A stretch of 14,207 nt of DNA from Vulcanimicrobiota bacterium. Its GTDB lineage: Bacteria > Eremiobacterota > Eremiobacteria > Baltobacterales > Baltobacteraceae. The stretch lies in NCBI GenBank assembly GCA_030042755.1, contig JASHZC010000337.1:1-14207 (forward strand). The letters are read 5' to 3'. How positions within the stretch are numbered: the stretch's first letter is position 1; the number at the start of each line of letters is the position of its first letter. This document shows positions 6,173 to 13,887 of the stretch, one piece after another. The notes under the pieces are model-generated. The model was not told where the DNA came from. It did no database searches and saw only the letters and a program-made list of their open reading frames with translations. Made by a program: the position numbers and the translations under genes.

Positions 6173-7693
6173 GTGTCCAGCCACGTTCATGCCCCGCAAC
6201 CGTCCGCTCGCGCTTCGGTAGCAAGCGATTTGCTTGCGGCGGGACCCGCCCTTTGTTCGATCGTCGCGCTCGCGGGATTCACGCTTGGTTTCTTCGCGTG
6301 GCTTGCGTTCATCGTACCGATGCGCAGCGCTGCGCTCAGCGACCTTGGCCTACTCGTTGCGCTCGTGGGAGGCACCGGCGTGACGCTGTGGCTGTGGCAG
6401 CTGTACGCGCACTACTTCTCACGCCGCGCCGGCGTAACGTATGCGCGTTCGCTGCGATATGACGCATTCACGTGGGCATCATTCATTTTGCTCTGGTTGA
6501 CGTTCGTATTGTCGCCGAGCTTTACCGAGGGCACCTCGCGGCTCTTCGTGATTTGTGCGGCGATCTTTTGCGTCGGCAAAGTGCTGATCGCAGCCAGACT
6601 CAATCAGACCGTTCGAGAAGTTCTCCTCGACTTCGTCGCAACGCGCACGGCGATTATCGTCATCGCAGAACTCGCTGCCGTCATTATCGGACAGCGCGCG
6701 GGACAGCACGTGCAAGAGTCGACCACGCCGCTGCTCGACGTTTGGGGACGGTGGGACGCCGTCCACTACTTGCAAATTGCGGCGCGCGGATATGAAGGCA
6801 CGGACATGGCCTTCTTTCCTCTCTTTCCGCTGATGATCCGGATCCTTGGACGGCTGGTCGGCAATCATCTGATCGCGGCGCTCTTGATCGCGAATGCCTC
6901 CTTCTTCTTCGGCTTGCTCTTTTTGTACAAGCTCCTCGAACACGAGTACGACCGGCCGACAGCGCGCCGCGCGATTTTTTACGTATCGATCTTTCCCTCG
7001 GCATTCTTCTTCTCCGCTGCATATACCGAGTCGCTGTTTTTCATGCTTACCGTCGCGTCGTTTTATTACATGCGAGCGCATCGATGGTTGATTGCCGGCA
7101 TCATTGGTTTCTTCGCAGCGATGACCCGCGTTGAAGGCGTTTTGCTCGTCGTACCGTTCGCGATCGAATGGTACATGCAGTATCGGCCGGAGCTGCGCGC
7201 CCATCTCTCGAGCCTCTTTGCCGGTGCGATCGTCCCGTTCGGGCTTTTCGTGTACATGGGGTATCTCTGGGTGCTGCAGGGCGATCCGCTCTACTTTTCA
7301 CACGTCCAGGTCAACTGGGACCGCCATCTTGCGCCGCCGTGGGTAAGCGTGATGACCACATTCCACAAGATTGCGGTCGCTACGCAGGGTCAGACCATCG
7401 CCAATGAAACGATGGAAATTGCATTTACCGCGCTCATGATCGCGGTGCTTCTCGGTGGCTGGAAACAGCTGCGCCCGTCGTATATCGTGTATATGGCGCT
7501 TTCGATACTCATCCCAATGTCGACGTCGAGCCTGATGAGCATGCAACGCTTCGCTCTCGTGCTCTTCCCGATGTTTGCGATCCTTGCGCGATGGGGCGAC
7601 CGGCCATGGGTCAACAATCTGATCGTCGCATTCTCTCTTCCGCTCTTAGGATTGTTTACCGTGCTCTTCGCAGATTGGTATTGGGTTGCATAA
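6173..7693 (+). CDS. PIG-V-type membrane mannosyltransferase (GT-C fold) with N-terminal membrane extension
   Basis: This 506-residue polytopic membrane protein resembles bacterial homologues of GPI mannosyltransferase PIG-V. The catalytic-loop motif WGRWDAVHYLQIAARGYE is at 191-208, followed by AFFPLFPLMIR (213-223), FPSAFFFSAAYTES (274-287) and TRVEG (318-322). All are characteristic of this GT-C family, whose members use polyprenyl/dolichyl-phosphate-linked mannose on the outer face of the membrane. Ahead of the motif lie about 150 residues with four likely membrane segments (about 27-50, 58-78, 98-115, 122-141), so the RWD motif sits much deeper than the start-proximal position I expect for this family. 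The start is a GTG (6173); the nearby ATG at 6165 is out of frame. The gene opens the three-gene plus-strand run and overlaps gtrA by 8 nt. Donor sugar and acceptor are unknown. Confidence 0.85.
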   Translation: MSSHVHAPQPSARASVASDLLAAGPALCSIVALAGFTLGFFAWLAFIVPMRSAALSDLGLLVALVGGTGVTLWLWQLYAHYFSRRAGVTYARSLRYDAFTWASFILLWLTFVLSPSFTEGTSRLFVICAAIFCVGKVLIAARLNQTVREVLLDFVATRTAIIVIAELAAVIIGQRAGQHVQESTTPLLDVWGRWDAVHYLQIAARGYEGTDMAFFPLFPLMIRILGRLVGNHLIAALLIANASFFFGLLFLYKLLEHEYDRPTARRAIFYVSIFPSAFFFSAAYTESLFFMLTVASFYYMRAHRWLIAGIIGFFAAMTRVEGVLLVVPFAIEWYMQYRPELRAHLSSLFAGAIVPFGLFVYMGYLWVLQGDPLYFSHVQVNWDRHLAPPWVSVMTTFHKIAVATQGQTIANETMEIAFTALMIAVLLGGWKQLRPSYIVYMALSILIPMSTSSLMSMQRFALVLFPMFAILARWGDRPWVNNLIVAFSLPLLGLFTVLFADWYWVA

Positions 7694-8126
7694 CGGCATC
7701 ACGTCGTTCGCCGGTCGCCGCGGCGTTCGTCAGTTCGTAAAATTTGGGATTGTGGGAGCGTCGGGATTGCTAGTCAATCTCATCGTCTTCACCGTGTTGC
7801 AGCGGCTCGATCCGCGCCATATGGAGGCGATGCACTACAACGTCCTGTATTCGATCGCGTTTCTCTCGGGCGGCGTTTCGAATTACTGGCTCAATCGCAT
7901 CTGGACGTTTCGTTCGACCGGCCACGCCGTTCGCGAGGGCGCGCAATTCCTGACGGTTTCGGTGGTGGCTCTGGTCGCGGGCCTCATCGTCTCGGCCTTC
8001 GTCGCCCCATGGCTCGGGCACGGCCACCGCACCTGGTTCATCGCGACGCTGGCGGGCATTTTCGTCAACTTTTTCGTCAATAAGTACTGGACGTTTAGGA
8101 ACGCAGGCGCGGGACGCGCGCAATGA
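7686..8126 (+). CDS. GtrA-family membrane protein
   Basis: The 146-residue protein has the GtrA hallmarks: VKFGIVGASGLLVNL near the start (18-32) and two matching half-motifs, NYWLNRIWTFR (66-76) and NFFVNKYWTFRN (128-139). Four membrane segments are expected. GtrA proteins are associated with moving polyprenyl-phosphate-linked sugars across the membrane or supporting the enzymes that use them. Placement between two GT-C type transferases suits that role. The best start is a TTG (7686) that overlaps the end of the PIG-V gene by 8 nt. It has no clear Shine-Dalgarno, so translational re-initiation is likely. The stop codon overlaps the next gene by 4 nt (ATGA). Confidence 0.9.
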   Translation: MHNGITSFAGRRGVRQFVKFGIVGASGLLVNLIVFTVLQRLDPRHMEAMHYNVLYSIAFLSGGVSNYWLNRIWTFRSTGHAVREGAQFLTVSVVALVAGLIVSAFVAPWLGHGHRTWFIATLAGIFVNFFVNKYWTFRNAGAGRAQ

Positions 8127-9721
8127 GCGAACGGCGCTTCAGCCTTTGGCTGCTGCTCATCGTAGCGCTTGCCGTTCTCCTGCGGCTCAAGGGCATCCAT
8201 AATCCTCTCCTCGACCATCCGGCGTGGCGGCAGGGCGATACGGCGAGCATCGCTCGCAACTTCGCGCATTTGCAGTACAGCATCATGTACCCCCAAACCA
8301 ACTACGACGGCCCGCCGCCGAATTACGTCGAGTTGGAGCTGCAAATCGTGCCGTTCCTCGCGGCGACGCTCTACAAAATCTTCGGCGTGCACGAGATCTT
8401 CGGCCGCTTGATCACGCTCGCGTTCTCCGCCGGTACGGTAGCCGTCCTCGGGTATTTCGGTCGCTGGTTATTCGGAAGCGCGATCGCGGGCCTAGTCTCG
8501 GCATATTTCTTTGCAGTCTTTCCGGGAAGCATCTATTACGGTCGCACGTTTACGCCCGACACCGCCATGGTGTTCTTTCTGACCGCTGCGCTCTACGTCG
8601 TAACGCGGCTCGTACTGGAAGATGAAGTTTTCCACCCGCGCTCGTTGGCGCGCGCCACGGCTTTGCTTACGCTCGCGTATTTGGCCAAACCGGTCGCCGT
8701 GGTAGGGCTGGTTCCGGTCGGAGCGACGCTTTGGGAGCGCGTGCGCAGCGGACGAACGATGCGCCCGACCGCAGTCGCCGTGCTGCTCCTCGTTCCGCTC
8801 ATCATTCTCTGGCTGTACGACGCACGCGTGAGCGAGCACGCCGAATGGCACTGGGCGAGCGGCATCACGACGCTGCACGTGCTTCCCGCGCTTAGAGACG
8901 CACTGACAAGCGTGCACGGTTTCAGCCTCAAGTTCGTGCAGTTCCGCGAAGTCCTGGGCATGCTTCGCGCGACCATGCTCGGGCCGATTGCGTTCGTCTT
9001 GGCTATTGCCGGATTCATCGCTCTGCCATGGATCGAGGCGCGAAGCAAGCCGCTCCTGTGGGGGTGGCTGATCGGCGGACTCGCGTACACGTACGTCGTG
9101 GTCACCGTCGAACGTGTCGACTATTACATGTATCTCCTCTTGCCGCTCTGCGCGCTGATCGTCGGCGGGCTGCTGGCGCGATTCATCGCGTGGGTCGGCA
9201 CGGTTCATGCGGATGCGATCGCTCGTTCGGCGATCGTAGCGCTCGTGCCGATTGCGGGACTCGCTACGCTCGTACAAGCGTTTGGAGCGATCGCGCCATA
9301 CTACGAATACAGCAAGCAGACGTACCGGAACGCCGTTACGCTGGATCGGACGCTCGCGCCGGGCGCGTTGGTCGTGGTCGGCCATTATGGCCCCGATGTG
9401 CTCTATTACATCAACCGCTACGGCTGGGAGGAAGATCCCTACCTTTGGACGCCGTTCGATGAGGAAAGCGCGATCAAAAAGGGCGCGCGCTATTTCATCT
9501 CAATCGAAGACAATCGATTACGGCGCAACCTCGAGCTTTGCGCGTGGCTGCAACGGTTTCCGATGCTCAACCCAAATGCGCAGTGGCCCGTGTACGTGAC
9601 CGATCCTGCGCACGAGCTGCCCGGCGCCGATGCGTTCTGGCGTGCCTTCCGCCGCGCCGAGGCGTCAGGAAACGCCCGCGCGTTCCTCGACGCTCACCGC
9701 GCGTGCACTCCCCCGAGCTGA
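8123..9721 (+). CDS. GT39/ArnT-type membrane glycosyltransferase (PMT_2 domain)
   Basis: The 532-residue protein starts with one membrane helix (about 7-21), followed by an exported loop with DHPAWRQGDTASIARNF (31-47), carrying the acidic residues usual in the first loop of GT-C enzymes. Then come LELQIVPFLAATLYKIFG (71-88) and YGRTFTPDTAMVFF (139-152), typical of the PMT_2/ArnT-like family. Many hydrophobic segments follow, and a soluble C-terminal part (about 400-532) with a YGPDVLYYINRYGWE stretch. Such enzymes transfer a sugar from a polyprenyl phosphate donor to lipid, glycan or protein outside the cytoplasm; the acceptor here is unknown. The start ATG (8123) overlaps the gtrA stop by 4 nt, with GGGA about 8 nt upstream. 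The last 28 nt overlap the convergent DUF4239 gene. Confidence 0.88.
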   Translation: MSERRFSLWLLLIVALAVLLRLKGIHNPLLDHPAWRQGDTASIARNFAHLQYSIMYPQTNYDGPPPNYVELELQIVPFLAATLYKIFGVHEIFGRLITLAFSAGTVAVLGYFGRWLFGSAIAGLVSAYFFAVFPGSIYYGRTFTPDTAMVFFLTAALYVVTRLVLEDEVFHPRSLARATALLTLAYLAKPVAVVGLVPVGATLWERVRSGRTMRPTAVAVLLLVPLIILWLYDARVSEHAEWHWASGITTLHVLPALRDALTSVHGFSLKFVQFREVLGMLRATMLGPIAFVLAIAGFIALPWIEARSKPLLWGWLIGGLAYTYVVVTVERVDYYMYLLLPLCALIVGGLLARFIAWVGTVHADAIARSAIVALVPIAGLATLVQAFGAIAPYYEYSKQTYRNAVTLDRTLAPGALVVVGHYGPDVLYYINRYGWEEDPYLWTPFDEESAIKKGARYFISIEDNRLRRNLELCAWLQRFPMLNPNAQWPVYVTDPAHELPGADAFWRAFRRAEASGNARAFLDAHRACTPPS

Positions 9722-10503
9722 TCGGTGGCGTCGATCCGGCCGAGTACGTACTGAGCGCGTTCGAAGGCGTCCGGGCCGACGTGGATCGCTCCGCGGAAGG
9801 GATAGTCGAGCGCGGTGGTCAGAAAGATGATCAAGCCGATCAAGAGTGCCAGCGTGCCAATCATCGCGGTTTGCATCATCGTTTGCCGGAAGCCGAAAAG
9901 ATAGGTAAATCCGATCGTGATGAAGCCGCCTGCGAACACGACGAACCACATGACGCTGTTGAGGCCGCTCGCATCCTCGGAGACGCGCGCATCGCGATCG
10001 AGCAACGCTTCATCCATCGCGCTCACCATAAGCGGATAGAGTCCCACCTCGCGCGGATTTGAGGGAACCGTTGCCCTAACCTCGTGTGAAAGAACTTCCA
10101 CGCTATTGGTCGCCGGTAGACTGTTCGTTCCGGCTTGAAGCGCCGGCCAACCGAGACGAATCTCGGTATCGACGTACGCTCGCAGATCCTTGCGGATCTG
10201 AGCTCCCCCCTCGAACATCCCGGCGTCGCGATAGACAGTGATCAGATTACTCGCTTCGTCGTACGTTCGCGTTTCGGCATCGACGAAGCGCTCCCACACA
10301 CCCACCGCGACGAATCCGAGGACTACCGCGTACATCACTCCGACGACGGCAAAAATGAATCCGGTGAGTTCGTTGTGTGATTTGAGGATATCCGTTGGAA
10401 CCAAGCGTACGACGATGCGTGCGAGTAAGAGCGACACGAAGACGAACCCGCCGACGACGATAATCGCGGCCGGAAAGACCGGCACGTTCTGGAACCAGCT
10501 CAT
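9694..10503 (-). CDS. DUF4239-family membrane protein
   Basis: The 269-residue product shows the DUF4239 (bestrophin-like) pattern: HNELTGFIFAVVGVMYAVVLG (43-63, conserved first half), a soluble middle of about 110 residues, then paired C-terminal membrane segments and LDYPFRGAIHVGPDAFE (232-248). Four helices are predicted at about 11-33, 48-70, 184-204 and 211-231. The family's molecular function is not established; a channel-like role has been suggested from similarity to bestrophins. The start ATG (10503) is 6 nt after the stop of the TPR lipoprotein gene. It is the last gene of the run that begins with proS. Its 3' end overlaps the convergent glycosyltransferase gene by 28 nt, and no hairpin with a T-tract separates them. 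Confidence 0.85.
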   Translation of the reverse strand: MSWFQNVPVFPAAIIVVGGFVFVSLLLARIVVRLVPTDILKSHNELTGFIFAVVGVMYAVVLGFVAVGVWERFVDAETRTYDEASNLITVYRDAGMFEGGAQIRKDLRAYVDTEIRLGWPALQAGTNSLPATNSVEVLSHEVRATVPSNPREVGLYPLMVSAMDEALLDRDARVSEDASGLNSVMWFVVFAGGFITIGFTYLFGFRQTMMQTAMIGTLALLIGLIIFLTTALDYPFRGAIHVGPDAFERAQYVLGRIDATDQLGGVHAR

Positions 10504-10509
10504 ACGCGC

Positions 10510-11169
10510 TCACGGTAGCGGCAAGAGCGATGCTCCGTTCACGCTCGTTGCCGCGTGCGCCGACTCCGGTACGCCGGAGCTGACGACTTGACGATAGGTG
10601 ATCAATCGGTTCGTGTTACGGGCGACGTCGAGTTCGAGCTCGTAGCTGTCCTTGATGGCCTTCGTGAGATCGTCGGTATCGTACGTATACGAAAAGCGCT
10701 GGAGACTCGAGAGAATCGCTTTATTCGCTTCGGCAAGTTGAACGTAAGCGTGCCTGATCTGCAATCCCGCGTCGCGATACGTCGGGTAGTTCGAGATGAC
10801 GATCTCCTGCTTCAACTTTGCATCCTCGATCTGACCTTTCAGCGCTTGCAAGCGGACACTCGAGGGATCGTACTTCAGACCCCCCGCGATCGTCGCAAGA
10901 GCGTCGTCGAATTCACCTTTGCTGTACTCCGCCTGCGCGAGGATGGCCGACGTTTCGACATAGCCCGCGCGTGCGCGCTCGTCGTTCGGATCGATGCGCA
11001 GCGCCAGATTGTACGACACTTGAGCACCCTTCAAATTCCCGCGCTGCAAGGAGAGCTCTCCCTGATGGATACGTGTGTCGACGATCCAGCGCTCGACCGA
11101 TCCCGCGCACCCGGCCGCGCCTAGCAGCGCAGCAAGTGCTACAAACCGTACGACGCGATTAACGAACAT
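10510..11169 (-). CDS. TPR-containing putative lipoprotein
   Basis: The 219-residue product has a signal-like N-terminus (VNRVVRF, then a hydrophobic Ala/Leu stretch) ending at A-A-G-C21. This is a plausible lipobox, though -3 is Ala rather than the usual Leu or Val. Two tetratricopeptide-like units follow (about 31-64, with NLALRIDPND, and 72-104, with GLKYDPSS). After that comes a long helical region (105-195) and a low-complexity tail. TPRs bind partner proteins, so a scaffold role on the outer face of a membrane is likely; I cannot name the partner. The start is the ATG at 11169, with GAGG about 10 nt upstream and an 11-nt overlap with amj; an upstream in-frame TTG (11187) has no usable ribosome site. 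DUF4239 follows after 6 nt, suggesting a joint envelope function. Confidence 0.75.
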   Translation of the reverse strand: MFVNRVVRFVALAALLGAAGCAGSVERWIVDTRIHQGELSLQRGNLKGAQVSYNLALRIDPNDERARAGYVETSAILAQAEYSKGEFDDALATIAGGLKYDPSSVRLQALKGQIEDAKLKQEIVISNYPTYRDAGLQIRHAYVQLAEANKAILSSLQRFSYTYDTDDLTKAIKDSYELELDVARNTNRLITYRQVVSSGVPESAHAATSVNGASLLPLP

Positions 11170-12091
11170 GATTGAAGAACCTCGCAACCTCCTCGATTGC
11201 CACGGCCGACGGATAGAAGATCGCCTGCGAAACCAGGGTTCCGACGATTGCCGTAAGGGATAGGTAGAATACCATGGACTTTACGTCTTCGAGGGTCCGC
11301 TTCCCGTGGATTGCCTGGTCGGTAATCATCGAAGACGTTGGATCGACGAAAAGCGTGAACGCAATCGTTCCGATGCCGTTGATGATGCCGGAAAGCCCCA
11401 GGGCCGTGCGCGCGGCGTCGACGTCGAGTACTGAGGCAAAGTACGAGGCCTGCACGCCGATTGCATAGACCGCCGTCACGACGATATTGAATATCAGCAT
11501 ACGTTTGGGCAGCGTGCGCCAGTCGAATGAGAGCAAACGCTTCAGGCTCGGAAGGCGCTCTGCAGCCAGCACCTCGCGCACGACGTCGGGTCGCACGAGC
11601 TGCACGAGCGAATGCGGCAGCGAACCGCGCTGCTCGAAGGAGCGTATGCCGCGCCGGAAGAGATACGTAAAGAGCGGCAGGCAGAGGGCAAATGCGATCA
11701 TGCCGGCCGTTCCTGCCAGCACGATCAACCGCAGCTGCAGGTCGAAATTGTGTTGAAACGCCGCGACGCCGGCCTTGTCGCCGGCATCCTGCAATAGCCG
11801 AACCGCTTTCCCAGCACCGTCGGAGAGCGGTCCGACCATCAACGCTGAGAAGAGGTTCGCCAAACGGCCCGCCGTCATAAAGAGATTGAAGAGCGAGATC
11901 GATGTCGCGATCCGTCCGGTTTGAACGCCGGCGAGGCGAGCCGAATACGCTCCAATCGTGACGCCTTGTACGATGAACGTGATCGCCATGCCGCCGACAA
12001 CTTTCCAGGACCACAGATGCGGGGTGAGGTCGATTCGCTCGATGCTCTTGGTGACGATCGTGACGATGTGATCGGCGCTAGGCGGCGTCAC
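11159..12091 (-). CDS. amj: Lipid II flippase, Amj type (DUF2837)
   Basis: The product (310 residues from the GTG at 12091) resembles Amj/YdaH, which in Bacillus subtilis flips the peptidoglycan precursor lipid II across the membrane as an alternative to MurJ. Family features seen are YSARLAGVQTGRIATSISLFN (49-69), GRLANLFSALMVGPLSD (75-91), the membrane segment before SFEQRGSLPHS (151-161), and FVDPTSSMITDQAIHGK (248-264) followed by two helices to the C-terminus. Six or so membrane segments are likely. The GTG start overlaps the M16 gene by 14 nt with GGAA just upstream; the ATG at 11989 (276 residues) would give a length closer to that of known Amj and removes a 34-residue leader. I keep the longer form but hold this choice loosely. 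The assignment rests on recalled family patterns, not a search. Confidence 0.8.
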   Translation of the reverse strand: MTPPSADHIVTIVTKSIERIDLTPHLWSWKVVGGMAITFIVQGVTIGAYSARLAGVQTGRIATSISLFNLFMTAGRLANLFSALMVGPLSDGAGKAVRLLQDAGDKAGVAAFQHNFDLQLRLIVLAGTAGMIAFALCLPLFTYLFRRGIRSFEQRGSLPHSLVQLVRPDVVREVLAAERLPSLKRLLSFDWRTLPKRMLIFNIVVTAVYAIGVQASYFASVLDVDAARTALGLSGIINGIGTIAFTLFVDPTSSMITDQAIHGKRTLEDVKSMVFYLSLTAIVGTLVSQAIFYPSAVAIEEVARFFNHVR

Positions 12092-13334
12092 GATTCCATT
12101 CGATCGACTCTTCGTCAACGGGGCCAAGAATGCACAGCCCCAATTGGTCCTCCGCAAAGAGCTCACGCGCCAGCTCGGTGATTTCGGACGCCTCGACGGC
12201 ATCGACGCGGTCTTCGATCTCTTCCGGCGTCACTTGACGGCCGAGCGCGAATTCATTGCGTCCGAGGCGAATCATCCGGCTCGACGTGGACTCGAGCGAG
12301 AGCGTCAAGTTGCCTTTGATATGTTCTTTGGCAAGGTGCAGTTCATCCGAGCCGATCTCGACGTTGCGCAATGCTGCAAGCTGCTCAGCGATCACGTCTA
12401 TGCACGGCTGAACGTGTTCGGGCGACGTTCCCGCGTAAACGCCGAATAGTCCGGCGGCGCGATACGCGGCTTGAAACGAGTAGACCGTGTAGACGAGGCC
12501 GCGCTTCTCGCGAATTTCCTGAAAGAGCCGGCTCGACATCCCGCCGCCCAAGACCGTATCCAGGACGGAGAGCGCAAACCGCCGGTCGTCGCGCACCGAA
12601 AGGCCGCGCGATCCGAGCACGACATAGGCCTGTTCGCTGTCTTTCTGGCGAACGAGCGCGGACGGCGTAGTCGGTGGCGAATCGGGCTTGAACTGCTCGC
12701 TGACACCTTCGAAATGAGTGAAACACTCGGCTGCGAGTTCGACGAAACGATCGTGATCGACGTTTCCGGCTGCCGCGACAACCACCGAGTTTGGTGCGTA
12801 GTGACGCTTCATATGAGCCCGCAAATCGGCGGACGTCATTGCGGTGACCGCGTCGGCAAAACCGATGGTCGGATCGCCCAGATTCGATCCGCTCCACATC
12901 GTTTGCAAGAACAGATCGTGGATCAACTCATCGGGCGAATCGTCATACATCTTGATCTCTTCGAGTATGACGTTCTGCTCTTTGGCCAGCTCGTGCGGTT
13001 CGAAGAGCGAATGAAGGAACATATCCGAAAGCACGTCGAGTGCGAGCGGAACGTGACGATCGATGACCTTGGCGTAGTAGCAGGTCGTCTCTTTATCCGT
13101 AAACGCATTGAGGTTTCCGCCGACTCCGTCCATCGCTTCAGCGATCTCACGCGCGCTGCGGCGATGGGTGCCCTTGAACAGCATGTGCTCGACCAAATGC
13201 GAAATGCCGCGCTGCTCGCGCGTTTCGAGCGAGGAGCCGACGTCGGCCCAGATGCCTATGCTCGCCGAACGAACGGCGGGCATGCTCTCGGTGAGCACGC
13301 GCAGGCCGTTCGCGAGCGTCGTCTTTCGATACAC
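12078..13334 (-). CDS. M16-family zinc peptidase (processing peptidase / PqqL type)
   Basis: The 418-residue product is a complete M16 metallopeptidase. The inverted zinc motif HLVEH is at 46-50, with the third ligand E126 (EEIKMYDDSPDE) 76 residues after the second His, exactly as the family requires. The R/Y substrate-binding segment REKRGLVY (275-282) lies in the second half, so both halves of the active chamber are present in one chain. Bacterial homologues degrade or trim short peptides; the substrate here is not known. The start is the GTG (13334) just ahead of YRKTTLANGLRV, the usual N-terminus, and 4 nt after the stop of the secreted-protein gene. The frame stays open for 49 codons upstream, but that stretch overlaps the preceding gene and looks like a shadow. 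There is no signal peptide, so a cytoplasmic site is likely. Confidence 0.93.
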   Translation of the reverse strand: MYRKTTLANGLRVLTESMPAVRSASIGIWADVGSSLETREQRGISHLVEHMLFKGTHRRSAREIAEAMDGVGGNLNAFTDKETTCYYAKVIDRHVPLALDVLSDMFLHSLFEPHELAKEQNVILEEIKMYDDSPDELIHDLFLQTMWSGSNLGDPTIGFADAVTAMTSADLRAHMKRHYAPNSVVVAAAGNVDHDRFVELAAECFTHFEGVSEQFKPDSPPTTPSALVRQKDSEQAYVVLGSRGLSVRDDRRFALSVLDTVLGGGMSSRLFQEIREKRGLVYTVYSFQAAYRAAGLFGVYAGTSPEHVQPCIDVIAEQLAALRNVEIGSDELHLAKEHIKGNLTLSLESTSSRMIRLGRNEFALGRQVTPEEIEDRVDAVEASEITELARELFAEDQLGLCILGPVDEESIEWNRDAA

Positions 13335-13338
13335 TGGT

Positions 13339-13887
13339 CTAGTCTTTCGCGAAGGCGCTCTGCGCCCATTCCTCGTCGAGGAAAACGTTCTCCCCACTGC
13401 GCAGACGCGCTGCAAGTGCGCTGGAGCTTTCCGAACGCCGAACGCTAATCGTGAATACGGTCCTGGTTGTGGGTTTGGCAAGATCGCCGCTGACGACCAA
13501 TCCCTTCCCGACGTTGAGCGGAACCGTTACCCAAACGTCGATTTCCTCGGCGGCGGGCGCAGATGCAAAGGCCTGCCCCACCAAATCGACGATCTCACGT
13601 TCGAACGCCGACCGCGTCAGCGTTCCGTGAAACTTCACGCCCGAAACGCGCATGCCCACGACGAGGTGCGGCCCCATTTCGTTGGCGATGATTTGCAACA
13701 CCTGAGCGGGCCACGTGGTCGCAAATAGCCGTTCGCCCACCGTCGTGGCGATGTCGATCCGGTTGCCGCTCGCGCGAGAACGAGCGTCGAGATCCGCAAC
13801 GCTTGGCGATGCTGCGTACGCCTTCGACAGGCTCAGGCCGACACATAGGATGCTCAGCGTGACACATAGCCTAATAGCTTTGCGCAA
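13339..13887 (-). CDS. Secreted or periplasmic protein of unknown family
   Basis: The 182-residue product has an N-terminal signal peptide (basic KAIR, hydrophobic core about 6-22, probable cleavage after A-Y-A at 23-25). I recognise no domain in the mature part. It has an alpha/beta look: a strand-like IDIATTV (44-50), a helix near WPAQVLQIIANEMG (59-72), VVGMRVSGVKFHGTL (76-90) with a helix after it, and IDVWVTVPLNVG (116-127) followed by a strand-rich end. There are no cysteines in the mature part and no obvious catalytic motif. The start is a TTG (13887) that overlaps proS by 17 nt. A GAGGG lies 6 nt upstream, supporting this choice. The ATG-started frame just inside it (13867, other frame) lacks any protein-like pattern. 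M16 follows after 4 nt. Confidence 0.7.
   Translation of the reverse strand: MRKAIRLCVTLSILCVGLSLSKAYAASPSVADLDARSRASGNRIDIATTVGERLFATTWPAQVLQIIANEMGPHLVVGMRVSGVKFHGTLTRSAFEREIVDLVGQAFASAPAAEEIDVWVTVPLNVGKGLVVSGDLAKPTTRTVFTISVRRSESSSALAARLRSGENVFLDEEWAQSAFAKD

Noticed and set aside
6123..6224. 34-codon upstream extension of glpX
   Set aside because: It crosses the divergent gap and the start of the opposite gene; GlpX proteins begin at the chosen ATG.
11139..12014. 291-codon open frame on the minus strand, another frame of the flippase gene
   Set aside because: Arg-rich translation without hydrophobic pattern; the overlapping frame has the Amj family pattern.
12471..13448. 325-codon open frame on the plus strand
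   Set aside because: It is antisense to the M16 peptidase, whose zinc ligands and spacing are intact.
13335..13481. 49-codon upstream extension of the M16 gene
   Set aside because: It overlaps the secreted-protein gene and does not look like an M16 N-terminus; the GTG at 13334 gives the normal start.
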